In this document: in pieces, positions 1 through 11,372 of the stretch
Position numbering within the stretch: position 1 is the stretch's first letter
Layout: every line of letters begins with the position of its first letter
Source of the DNA: Amaranthus tricolor
Taxonomy: Eukaryota > Streptophyta > Magnoliopsida > Caryophyllales > Amaranthaceae
Reading direction: 5' to 3'
Assembly (NCBI RefSeq): GCF_026212465.1
Contig: NC_080048.1
Coordinates: forward strand, 26,373,993 to 26,437,992
DNA length: 64,000 nucleotides
Notes under the pieces: model-generated
The model's database searches: none
What the model was told of the DNA's origin: nothing
The model's input: only the letters and a program-made list of their open reading frames with translations
Translations under genes and position numbers: made by a program

Positions 1-35
1 TCGCTCTGTATTAAAGAATGAAGAATGACTCCAAT

Positions 36-107
36 CTCCCCAAGTAGGATTCAAACCTACGACCAATCGGTTAACAGCCGACGGCTCTACCATTGAGCTA
101 CTGAGGA
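36..107 (-). tRNA. trnN-GUU: Plastid-derived tRNA-Asn (GUU), NUPT copy
   Basis: The 72-nt minus-strand sequence folds as a cloverleaf: it starts TCCTCAG and ends TTGGGGAG, has a GTT anticodon in the CTGTTAA loop, and a TTTGAAT T-loop (plastid copies usually have TTCGAAT). It matches the plastid trnN-GUU next to ycf1 at the IR/SSC border. Small differences from the usual sequence include GAGCC for GAGCG after the D-loop. As a nuclear copy it is probably not functional in protein synthesis. Confidence 0.93.
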
Positions 108-434
108 ACAACGAGAAACTCGATCTGATACAGTTTAATTCCCATTTTTAACCCATGAGCAGTACGAGCTCGAAACTTCTTTTGTAACTCTCGTAACTTC
201 TTCATAGTGGCTCCCTTCCATGACCCATTTCATAGGGAACCACAAAGTGGCTGTATTTCATTATATTCCATTCATATCCCAATTCCATTCATTTAATATC
301 TCTTTGATGTCATCGATATAAGAGATGTCGTTTCTAGTCTATCTCTTTCTATTTCTATATTTATATATGGAAAGTTAAAGTTAAAAAATCATCATATAAT
401 AATCCATAAATACAAATGAAAAGGGAGGTTTGTG

Positions 435-3400
435 ATGATCTGTCAATCTTTTTTACTAGGTAATCTAGTATCCTTAGGCATGAAGATAATCAATTCGGTC
501 GTTGTGGTCAGACTCTATTATGGATTTTTGACCACATTCACCATAGGGCCCTCTTACCTTTTCCTTCTCCGATCTCAGGTTATGGAAGAAGGAGAGGAAG
601 GAATTGAGAAGAAAGTATTAGTAGCAACTGGTTTTATTATGGGATAGCTCATGAGGTTCATATCGATCTATTATACGCCTCTGCATCTAGCATTCGGTAG
701 ACCTTATACAGCAATTGTCCTAGCTCTACCCTCTCTTTTGTTTCATTTCTTCTTGAACAATCACAAACACTTTTATGATTATGGATCTACTAGTAGAAAT
801 TCAAGGCGTAATCTCAACATTCGATGTGTATTCCTGAATAATCTAATTTTTCAATTATTCAACTATTTCATTTTACCAAGTTCAACGTTAGCTAGATTAG
901 TCAACATTTATATGTTTCGATGCAACAACAAAATGTTATTTGTAACAAGTAATTTTGTTGGTTTGTTAATTGGTCACATTTTATTCATGAAATGGGTTGT
1001 ATTGGTATTAGTCTGGATACAGCAAAAGCATTCTATTCGATCTAATAACTACCTTGTGTTAGAATTAAGAAATTCTATCTCTCGAATCTTTAGTATTCTC
1101 TTCTTTATTGCCTTATCTACTATTTAGGCAGAATGTCGTCACCTATTTTTACTAAAAACTGAAAGAAACCCCAAAAACGAAAGAAAATAAGGAAGAAACA
1201 AAACAGGAAGAAGAGGGATTCATCGAAGAAGATCCTTCTCCTTCCCTTTTTTCGGAAGAAAAGGAGGATTCAGACAAAATTAAAATCGATGAAATGGAAA
1301 GATCCGAGTGAATGGAAAGGACAAAACAAAGGATGAATTCCACTTGCACTTAAAAGAACCATGTTATAAAAATAGCCCAACTTTGTTACAAATACTTAAA
1401 GAAGAAAAGAAAAACTTCTTCTGGTTTGGAAATCCCTTCTTTTTCTTCTCTTCGACTATAAATGTTGGAATCGTCCAACGCCATATATAAAAAAGAATCG
1501 ATTTGAAAATGCGGTAAGAAATGAAATCTCACAATATTTTTTTTATACATGTCAAAATGATTGAAAACAAAGAATTTCTCTTACATATCCACCCAGTTTA
1601 TTAATTTTCTGGGAAAGGATACAAAGAAAGATTTCTTTGGATACAACAGAAAAATTCTTATATGATGATGAACTATCCAATAATTGGATTTCTACAAATG
1701 AACAAAAAAGAAAAAATTAAGCAATGCATTAAATAATAGAATTACGGTTCTAGACAAAGACATTTTATATAGATATACTCGATAAAAAAACAAGATTATG
1801 CTTAGTAAACAAAAATGATAAAACTAAAAGAGAATTTATGAAAAGAAATACATGATCCTTTATTAATGGGATCTTATCGTGTTTTAATAAAAAACGGTTT
1901 CGCCTTTTATAAATATAAATGAAATTACAGTCAATAAATTAATTGATAAATTTTTTATAAATAAAATTCATAATGTTTTGCTTAATGATTCTAATTATCA
2001 AGAATTTGAACTTAAAAAACCAAAAATGAGTCAATTTGATGGAGACTCAACAATCAATCAAAACAAAAATTTGTTATTTTCCGAACAAGAACAAATTAGT
2101 TCAGAAAATAAAGAAAGATTTTTCAATTTTTTAATTGATACAACCACAGCATATGCATTTACTCAACCAATTTCAAAAAGAATAAACGAAATTAAAAAAA
2201 AGTCCTCGTTGGTCACACAAATTAATTACTGATTCTGAACAATATGAAAGAGCACAGCAAAAAGACGTGGTGACGAATTATCAAATCCGCACAAGGAAAT
2301 CGAAACGTGTAGTCATTTATGCGACTAAGCAAGATAATAATGATCCTAACATGGATATAACTCACCACGCTGACGAAGTGGCTTTGACACGGCATGCCCA
2401 ACAATCTGATTTTCGTCGATATATAATCAAAGGTTCCATGCGTGCTCAAAGACATAAAAATCTTATTTTGGAATTGTTTTAAGCAAAAGTACATTCACCA
2501 CTTTTTTTCAACCGAACAAAGGCAGCCTCTTTTTATTCTGTGTATGTTGTAACACTTATTAGACGATTTAAAAGGCATATGAGAAAAAGCCAGAAATTCC
2601 ACTTTCTCAACAGGAAAAATTCAAGGGATAAGAAGTAAAGAAAGAAGAATTAGTGGAAAAAAATTAGAAGAATTTTTATTAAAGCAAAGGGAAGAAAAAG
2701 AAAAACTAGAAGAAGATAAAGGAATAAAAGTAGCCGAAACCTAGGATACAATCCCGTTTGCTCAAATACTAAGGGGTTTGATGTTAATGACTCATCAGTC
2801 CCTTTTTAGAAAATATATTCCAATTCCTTTATTGATAATAGCAAAAAATATTGTTTGTCTACTATTATTCCAACATGCTGAGTGGTCTGAAGATTTCGAT
2901 GATTGGAGTAAAGAACAACATATTAAATGTACCTATAATGGTGTTCAATTATCAGAAAACGAATTTCCTAAAAACTGGTTAGCAGATGGTATTCAGATAA
3001 AGATAGTATTCCTTTCTATCTAAAACCTTGGCACACATCCCGAGATCTAATAAAAAACAAAAACAAAATCAAACAGATGGTTATTGTTTTTCAACAGTTT
3101 TGGGAACAGAATCTGACATACTTTTTGGTCCTCCCCGTAAAAACCTTTCTTTTTTAACCGTATTTATAAACAATTAGGAAAAAATATTCGAAAGTTTTCA
3201 AATACAAGAAAAATTTGGATTATGAAAATCCTTCTATTTTTTACAAAAATAAAAGTAATGTTAAAGGTAAATCGAATTCTAAGATTTGGATTGAGCAAAG
3301 AATCTAGGAAAATTAAAAAAAAAAAGATTCGATAATTACTAATCATATGATTCATGAATTGTCCATTCAATCTTGATTCTTGAATCGGACAAATTCTTCA

Positions 3401-5745
3401 GTGTTAGAAAAAAAAAGATTGGCTAATCGAACAAGGACAATAAAAAATAGAAAAAAATATCAATAGACAATAGAAATTTCAATATCAATTCTAACAAAAC
3501 ACATTATGGTACGAAACTATTCGAATCGTTTAAAAATATTGGTCAAATATTAAAAAGAGGAAATGTTCGATTAATCCCTAAAATAAATTATATTTTTAAA
3601 TTTTTTAGCGAAAAGATATACGTCGATACATTTCTATCCATTATTAATATTCCCAAAATTAATGCGCAACTTTTTCTTGAATCAACAAAAAACTGGATTG
3701 ATAAATCCATTTACACTAATGAAAATGAAAAAAATTATGAAAGGCTTGAGAAAACAAATAAAAAAATATTCGTTTATTTCGAATATAAAAAAAGTATTTT
3801 TGTTGTTTTTTTAGTAATGACGAGATTAATAAGAATTCGAATATTTTTTCTAATTTGACTTTTTTGTCACAAGCCTACACATTTATAAATTATCTCAAAC
3901 CCCGATTTTTGACTTATAGAAGGTAAGATATGTTCTTCAGTATCGCAGAATGTCGTTATTTCTTAAAAATTAAATAAAAGATTATTTTGTAACCCAAGGA
4001 ATAACTCATTCTGAGCTAAAGACTAAAAACATCCCAATTCTAGAATGAATTTATGAAAAAACTAGTTAAAATTGCAAAGTAATTATGAATATGATTTATC
4101 CGAGATAAAATGGTCTCAATTAATACCACAAAAAGTGCGGAATAGAATAATTGAACATTTTGGCATTGAAAATACAAATAATATTGAAAACGTTTTATTC
4201 TTATTGCCAAATAAAAAATCTAATTTTAGAAAAACTATAGACATGATGTTTTATCATATAAATTTCTTTATTATGAAGACAAAAACAATTCATATACATA
4301 TAGTTATGGGAGCCCATGCCAAGTAAATATGACCAATGATTTTTCTTCGATTTATAATTACAACCTAAATAAAGAAAAATTCATTGACATGTGTTGGAAT
4401 ATCCCTATCACTAATTATTTAGGAATAAAAATTATTATAAATATGAATATAGAGAAAAAGACCGATAGAAAATTTTTGGATTTGAAAATTCTTCATTTTT
4501 ATGTTCGAAGAAAGTCGACATTGAGGCTTTGGTCGATATCTGTATTGGCAGGAATTAAAATACTAAAATTGAACTTAGGAGTTATCAAATAGTTGATAAA
4601 ATTGATAAGAAAGGTATTTTTACACACCAATTTATCAAGAAATCAACCAGCCCCATAAAAAAACGTTTTGGATTGGAGGGGAATGAATGAAGAAATACTA
4701 AGTCGTCCCATATCAAATCTAAAATTTTGGTTTTTCTCCGAATTTCTCTTCTTTTATAATGCATATAAAATGAAAGTTTGGTTTATACCAATAAATTTTC
4801 TTTTTCTCAAATTTGAATGTAAGTGAAAATTTTAGTGAAAAAGAAAACATCAATAGAAATAAAAGAATCCCTTTATACCTTCAAATGAAAGAAAAATATT
4901 CAAAATTAAAATATAAGAATCAAGGCAAAAATGAATTTATAAGTAAAGAAACTCTTGGATCAGATGGTCAAGACAACTCTTAATCTATTTTCTCAAATGG
5001 ACAAAAAGATATTGAAGAATATTATAGAGGATCAGATCTGAAAAAGCCTAGAAAGAAAAAACAATCCAAGAGTGGTATGGAATCGGAAATGGATCTGGTA
5101 CCGAAAAAAGATATTGGCTTGTTCAACTGAGATGAGACAAAACCTTTGAAAAAAAAATTGCTGAATATTATCAAAGTATATAGTTTTCTTCTTAAATTGA
5201 TAAATCCAATAGAAATTTCTATCTCCACTGTAGAAAAAAGAAAAATGAATTTAGATATACTACCACGTAACGAGGATTTCATTTGTAGAAAACTGGCGGA
5301 GAGGGGACTACTCATTATTGAACCGTTTCGTCTGTCCGTAAAAGACAACGGCCAATATCAAACGATAGGTATTTCATTGGTGCATAAGAATACACACAAA
5401 AACCTTTTTGACTTGTTTTCTCTCAAAAATATTTTATCTCCTAGGCATCGAAGAGAATTGAGAATTCTAATTTGTTTAAATTCAAAGAACAATAATAAAG
5501 GTATGAATACAAACCCAATATTTTATAATGGAACTCAGGTACAAAATTGTAGTCCATTTTTTTATGAAAACAAAGAAACTGATCGAGATAAAAATACACT
5601 TAGAAAATTAAAATTATTTTTTTGGCCAAATTATAGATTGGAAGATTTAGCTTCTATGAATCGTTATTGGTTTGATACCAATAATGGAAGTTGTTTTAGT
5701 ATCTTACGAATCCATATGTATCCACAACTAAAAATAAATTTATGA
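435..5745 (+). pseudogene. ycf1: ycf1 (TIC214) pseudogene, nearly full length
   Basis: Ycf1/Tic214 is a large plastid inner-envelope protein linked to protein import. The N-terminus from ATG 435 begins [13 protein letters not shown], followed by the membrane-rich part (to ~1127). The conserved C-terminus ([20 protein letters not shown], then WPNYRLED and [11 protein letters not shown]) ends at 5745. The span of 5.3 kb is close to the normal gene. The frame is broken many times: a TAG replaces CAG within GQLM near 645, and frameshifts and stops fill the lysine-rich middle. The spacing to trnN is typical of the plastid IR. A clear non-functional NUPT copy. Confidence 0.95.
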
Positions 5746-5837
5746 TATATTTGTCTTATAGATTCCCTATTATACATACAAGTCTGATACATGAATACTA
5801 ATTCAATGAATTATCAATTGGATCTTGAAATGAATCA

Positions 5838-5840
5838 AGA
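5838..5840. repeat. Left target-site duplication of CACTA element 1 (AGA)
   Basis: AGA directly precedes the left terminus at 5841 and is repeated at 9625-9627 directly after the right terminus. A 3-bp duplication is the rule for CACTA (En/Spm) transposons. Confidence 0.8.
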
Positions 5841-6907
5841 AATTAGTGGAAAAAACAACATTTGCCGCGCAATATGTTGTGGTTTTACAAAGAAGCAGTA
5901 TAAAATTATTTTTGAAAAAAAAAATAAATATATGTTGAAGTTTTCCTGTTGCCCGCAACAATTAATTGAACATTCACAAGTATATGCTGTGGTTTTCCCG
6001 TTGCCTGTAACAATTAATTGAATTTTCACAGTATATGCTGCGGTTGTTCTTAGCCCGGAGCAAATAAGCATTAAAAAATCTCGTCTTTTAACGTTATACC
6101 CTTAAACCCACAAGAAGAATTTTTATAAAATACTCGAAAAATACACTGTTTCATCTTCTTCACGCTGCTACTTCTTGTTTCATAAACCCAGGGCTGTAAC
6201 TGTTACTTCTTGTTCACTTGAAAAACCCATTGAAACTCATTGAAACCCACGACATTTTCTTGTTCACTGCTACTTCTTATTCATAAACCCACAGCTGTAA
6301 CTATTCGTGAACTCGAAATTTAAGACTTTGGACTTGTTCATCTTCAAAACCCACGAAATTAAGGTATTTTTTCTCTTTTTAATTTGATAAACATTTAAGT
6401 TTTGCAAGATATTCATGAAAACACTCGAAAATTAGGGCAACTCTTTTTATACTAATTTTGTTTCTCTGTTTTTCGTTGTAGATAACATTACCCACGAAAT
6501 CAAGGTAATTATATTTATTTTACTAATTTGCAAGTTCATATCTTTATTGTTTATCATGTAATTTAGTAATTTAGTGCTAAACATATCATTTTTTTTGTTT
6601 GTAAATTTTACATTATTCAAGTTTATGTTATTAGTTTGTTAAATATTTGTGTAATTTGTTAAAATTGTGGTTTGTTGTTAATTATGTCTTTAACTATTAG
6701 AATTAGAATGATTTTATTTACAATGCAGTGCTTAACATTAAAGTATGAAGTATAGAATTAGAATATGAAGTATGTATATTTAGGGTTAAATAGATTTGGT
6801 ATAAATAAGTATATTATTTTAGGGTTAAATATGTTTGGTATAAATAAGTGCATATGTTAAAAGTTGTTATTAATTTTGTTTTGAATTAATTAATCACACT
6901 AATTAAA

Positions 6908-8176
6908 ATGACAAAAGATCGTTCTTGGATGTATGGAAGCATTGAATCGTCAGAATTTATTGATAGCGTATTAGAATTTTGTACTATTGCGGTTGAACAT
7001 CAAGTTAGGACGGGGGGAGTTTGTTTTTATTGCCCATTTGTTACTTGTGGCAATGTATCAAAGGTAGATAGTGTTCATATCCTTGGGGAGCACATACTTC
7101 GACATGGGTTTAGGCCTCAATATCACGTTTGGGTTTGGCATGGTGAGGAGGGAGTTTACAAAGAGAAAAGTGTTGTTGAGGACGTCAATAATGTGGCTGA
7201 TGTCAATGAGGATGTAGTAGATCATGTTGATGGGTATGAGACAGATGAAGAGAATGTCGATGAGGATGTGGATCGTGTTGATGACATGATGGAGGGAGTC
7301 GAGGATGAGTTATGAAAACGTCCTCGTGTTTTTGACTTGTTGAAAGAGGCTTCTCAAAAGCCTTTGTACCCTGGATCTACAAAGTTCACCAAACTAACAG
7401 CAGTGTTGACAATTTTCAACATTAAGTCAAAGTTCAATTGGAGTGATGCTAGTTTCACAATGTTATTAGAAGCGTTAGGTGAGATGTTTCCTGAGGGAAA
7501 TGAACTTCCAAAGTCGACATATTATGCCAAAAAACTCATGTGTCCTTTCGGCTTAGAGTACTAGAAGATTCATGCATGTCCGAATGATTGTGTATTGTAT
7601 CGAAACGAAAACGAGAACTTAGAAGAGTGTCCTAGGAGTGGCTTATCGCGCTACAAGCGTAAAGGGGCTCGGAATGCTAAAGGGCTCCCGGCTAAGGTAT
7701 TGTGGTATCTTCCAATAATACCTAGATTCAAGCGCTTGTTTTCTATAAAGAAAGATGCGTTAAATTTGAGGTGGCATGCAGATAGGGTGAAGAAAGGTCA
7801 CTTGCTCACACATCCATCTGATTCTCCGGAGTGGAAGAGTATTGATAGGTTGCATAAGACCTTTGGGGATGAGTTCCGTAATTTAAGGCTCGGACTGTGT
7901 ACGGATGGAATGAACCCATTCGGCAATCTTAGTTCTCAATATAATACTTGGCCGGTACTGTTAGTGATCTATAATTTGCCACCTTGGTTGTCTATGAAGC
8001 GTAAGGACATTATGCTTTCGCTTCTTATATCGGGTCCTAACCAACCTAGCAATGACATAGATGTATATCTTGCACCTCTCGTTGAGGATTTGAGAAAGAT
8101 GTGGGATGAAGGTGTTTCCGTGTTTGATGCATATGATAGAAATTACGTGTTAAGTTGCGATTTGATTGGTTTTTAA
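6908..8176 (+). pseudogene. CACTA transposase gene (Transpos_assoc + tnp2), truncated
   Basis: One reading frame runs through 6908-8176 with two internal stops (TGA 7313-7315, TAG 7562-7564). Residues ~1-95 (DRSWMYG, then CPFVTCGN and HILRHGF) are the transposase-associated domain. An acidic stretch follows. The tnp2 domain begins after ~215 (CPNDCVLYR, then LRWHADRVKKGH, LRLGLCTDGMNPFG, YNLPPWLSMKRKD and PLVEDLRKMWDEGV). Normal tnp2 proteins continue well past this point; here the frame runs into the tandem array and stops, possibly because an exon-intron border lies near 8147. The enzyme would cut and join the element's ends. It is inactive now. Confidence 0.88.
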
Positions 8177-8876
8177 GCTTTTTTGGCACTTTCGCGCATA
8201 AAGTAGCACAAACTTGGTTTGTTTTGCACGAAACTTGGCACACAAAACTATTTGGTATATTTATTGTGTTGAAGTGGTTAGAATTGAAAATCATAGTCAT
8301 ATGCTAGAAATTACGTGTTAAGGCAATTTTAAGAGTTTTTAAGTGTTTTTGGCACTTTCACGCATAAAGTAGCTCAAACTTGGTTTGTTTTGCACGAAAC
8401 TTGGCGCACGAAACTTCGCACACAACACTATTTGGTATATAATATTTTATTGAAGTGGTTAGAATTGAAAATCATAGTCATATGCTAGAAATTACGTGTT
8501 AAGTTGCGATTTTATGGGTTTTTAAGCTTTTTTGGCACTTTCGCGCATAAAGTAGCTCAAACTTGGTTTGTTTTGCAAGAAACTTGGCAGAAAACACTAT
8601 TTGGTATATATTATTGTGTTGAAGTGGTTAGAATTGAAAATCATAGTCATATGCTAGAAATTATGTGTTAGGTTGCGATTTTATGGGTTTTTAAGCTTGT
8701 TTGGCACTTTTGCGCATAAAGTAGCTCAAACTTGGTTTGTTTTGCACGAAACTTGGCACACAACACTATTTGGTATATATTATTGTTTTGAAGTGGTTAG
8801 AATTGAAAATCATAGTCATATACTAGAAATTACGTGCTAAGTTGTGATTTTATGGGTTTTTAAGCTTTCTTGGCAC
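8132..8876 (+). repeat. Tandem repeat, ~169-181 bp unit, about 4.4 copies
   Basis: Units begin at 8132, 8300, 8481, 8650 and 8819, each with the phrase TATGCTAGAAATTACGTG, then GGCACTTT and CTCAAACTTGGTTTG. The last copy is partial. The first copy overlaps the 3' end of the tnp2 reading frame, so the array grew from coding or exon-border sequence. It lies wholly within CACTA element 1. Confidence 0.93.
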
Positions 8877-8899
8877 TAACATCTGTTTTCTCTTAGTGC

Positions 8900-9215
8900 T
8901 TTCGACAAGATTATAATACCCTTGATTGCGGCTAATACACTCTCAAATACATGGACGATATTTTACAATGCGTGAAGGAGGTTGTGTCGAAAACATAGAT
9001 GCCGTAAGTATTTGTTACATTCTTAAATTAAAATATATATTATATATTTACTATTATTGGTAAAATCTAATGTTTATTTATCTTTAAATATTATATTATA
9101 TTATAGATTTTATACAACATTTCAAGGGAAATAAGCCCTTTGAGAGATGAAGAAATGCGCGAATTGAAAGACAAGATTGTCGCGTATCTTGCTAATTTTT
9201 GTTCTTGGTAAATAA
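8900..9215 (+). pseudogene. Possible remnant of a second CACTA-borne reading frame
   Basis: Two short coding-like stretches are separated by an AT-rich, intron-like spacer: YMDDILQCVKEVVS (around 8950-8995), and SPLRDEEMRELKDKIVAYL (around 9120-9200). Some CACTA elements carry a Ulp1-type protease after the transposase, and this could be its C-terminal end. No catalytic residues can be seen, so the assignment is weak. Confidence 0.25.
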
Positions 9216-9781
9216 TTTAATTAGTTTAGATTTAGGATTTTAATTTGTATATGTACAAATTATTATATATGCGATCGAGAGTTTACAAAGAGATTATTGG
9301 TGATTATTGGTGATTATCATTGGATTATTGGATTAATCACTATTTATTACATTGTATATTATTGGATTATTTATTGGTAATAAACGAAAAAAGCAAAAAA
9401 AAAAATAATATATATGCTGCGGTATTGAGGAGGCCCGCAGCATATAGTCTTACACTATATGCTGCGGTTTGGGGAGGCCTGCAGCATATAGTGCACTTTT
9501 CTACTGCGATTTTAAACCGCAACATTTCAAATAAGCCATCTGCTGCAATCACTAATGCTTGGGGCCAAAACCGCAGCGTATTATGGCCAAAAAAACCGCA
9601 GCAAATGAGTTTTTTTCACTAGTGAGAGAATTTATTTATTAAGTTTCTTTGATAAAATGCATCAATAAAATAAGGTTAAGATATTGTATATAACAGAGTA
9701 AAACAAATGTCATTATTATTACTGATCCGTTAATTTCCATATTTTGTAAAAATAAAAAGGGGTAAGGAAGAGTAAGAATCT

Positions 9782-10054
9782 ATGAAACAAAATTCATTCA
9801 TATTTCTTATTTCAAATAAAAAAAAAGAAGAAAATAGGGTGTCCATTGAATTTCAAGCATTGTGTTTTACCAATAAGATACGAAGACTTACTTCACATTT
9901 AGAATTGCGCAAAAAAGATTATTCATCGCAAAGAGGTAGATGAAAATTTCTGGGAAAACGTCAACGACTACTGGCTTATTTGTCACATAAAAACTGAATA
10001 CGTTATAAAGAATTTATCAGCCAATTGAACATTGGAGAACTAAAAACACATTAA
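9782..10054 (+). pseudogene. rps15: rps15 pseudogene (plastid ribosomal protein uS15c)
   Basis: The frame from ATG 9782 encodes SVEFQ-like and [20 protein letters not shown] segments typical of plastid S15, a small-subunit ribosomal protein. Total length (90 codons plus stop) is normal. Codon 54 is TGA where CGA is expected (QRGxR region), and a second CGA-to-TGA change occurs in SHKNR. Both are C-to-T changes at CpG. It follows CACTA 1 and precedes ndhH as in plastids. Confidence 0.9.
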
Positions 10055-10177
10055 TTTGAGAGTTGTTTTGAATTATTTGATTTATTAGATCTTGAATTGA
10101 ATTTTGATGAACTTTTTTTTGTTTTCATTAATTCATGGAAAAATGAATTCATGAAAAAATAAATCGGGAAAAAGTCT

Positions 10178-11372
10178 ATGACTATACCAACTTCAAGAAA
10201 AGACCTCATGATAGTCAATATGGGCCCTCACCATCCATCAATGCATGGCGTTCTCCGACTCATCATTACTTTAGACGGTGAAGATGTTATTGACTGTGAA
10301 CCAATAGTGGGTTATTTACACAGAGGTATGGAAAAAGTTGCGGAAAAACAAACAATTATACAATATTTTCTTTATGTAACACGTTGGGATTATTTAGCTA
10401 CTATGTTCACAGAAGCAATAACTGTAAATGGACCCGAACAATTGAGAAATATTCAAGTCCCTAAAAGGGCTAGCTATATTAAAGTAATCATGTTTGAATT
10501 AAGTCGTATAGCTTCACATTTGTTATGGCTCGGCCCCTTTATGGCAGATATTAGTGTGCAGACCCCCTTCTTCTATATTTTCAGAGAAAGAGTGTTCATA
10601 TTTAATTTATTCGAAGTTGCAACCGGTATGAGCATGATGCATAATTATTTTCATATTGGAAGAGTAGGTGTCGATCTACCTTATGGGTGGATAGATAAAT
10701 ATTTAGATTTTTTTGATTATTTTGTAATAAGACTTACTGAATACCAACAACTTATTACGCGAAATCCTATGTTTTTTAGATCGAGTTGAAAACATAAACA
10801 TAATTAGTGGAGAAGAAGCAATAATTTGGGGTTTATCACGACCGATTTTACGAACTTTCGGAATACAATGGGATCTTCGTAAAGTTGATCATTATGAGTG
10901 TTAGGAAGATTTTGATTGGGAAGTTCAATGGCAATAAGAAAGAGACTCATTATCTCGTTATTTAATCCAAACGAGTGAAATGGCAGAATCTATAAAAATT
11001 ATTCAACAAGCGTTAGAAGGAATTCCGGGGGGTCCTTATGAAAATTTAGAAATTCGACGCTTTAATAATATAACATATCCTGAATGGAATGATTTTGAAT
11101 ATCGATTCATTAGTAAAAAACCATCGCCTACTTTTGAATTGTCGAAAAAAGAACCGTATGTAAGAGTAGAAGCCCCAAAAGGCGAATTAGGAATCTTTTT
11201 GATAGGAGATCAGAGTGTTTTTCCTTGGCGATGGAAAATTCGCTCGCCTTGTTTTATCAATTTGCAAATTCTTCCTCAATTAGTTAAAAAAATGAAATTG
11301 GGTGATATTATGACGATACTAGGTAGCATAGATATCATTATGGGAGAAGTTGATTGTTGGAATGATAATTGA
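10178..11372 (+). pseudogene. ndhH: ndhH pseudogene (plastid NDH subunit H)
   Basis: NdhH is the 49-kDa-type subunit of the thylakoid NDH complex, which passes electrons from ferredoxin to plastoquinone. The N-terminus ([19 protein letters not shown], then [13 protein letters not shown]) is clear to 10789. A frameshift near 10780 and stops around 10900-10960 (TAG after the HYEC motif; TAA after VQWQ) break it. The C-terminal half resumes at 10980 ([19 protein letters not shown], ending [10 protein letters not shown]). Overall length is close to the normal ~393 codons. It overlaps the start of ndhA, as in plastids. Confidence 0.94.

Larger units (their letters stand above)
5841..9624 (+). mobile_element. 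CACTA (En/Spm) DNA transposon 1, degraded, inside the NUPT
   Basis: The right end is a perfect CACTAGTG (9617-9624); the left end is a mutated version (AATTAGTGGAAAAAA). AGA is duplicated on both sides. Both ends carry inverted subterminal motifs of the type TATGCTGCGGTT (5855-6060 and 9413-9605), likely sites for the element's own DNA-binding protein. Inside are a transposase-associated domain and a truncated tnp2 gene, followed by a tandem array. The element interrupts the ycf1-rps15 spacer of the plastid DNA, so it inserted after the plastid transfer. Its ends and 5' leader match the second CACTA element at 28363-31715. Confidence 0.93.

Noticed and set aside
1152..1349. Minus-strand and alternate-frame ORFs inside the plastid insertion
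   Set aside because: They are shadows of ycf1 and ndh sequences in other frames.
8132..8876. Regulatory or CRISPR-type repeat
   Set aside because: Units are contiguous 169-181-bp tandem copies with no spacers.
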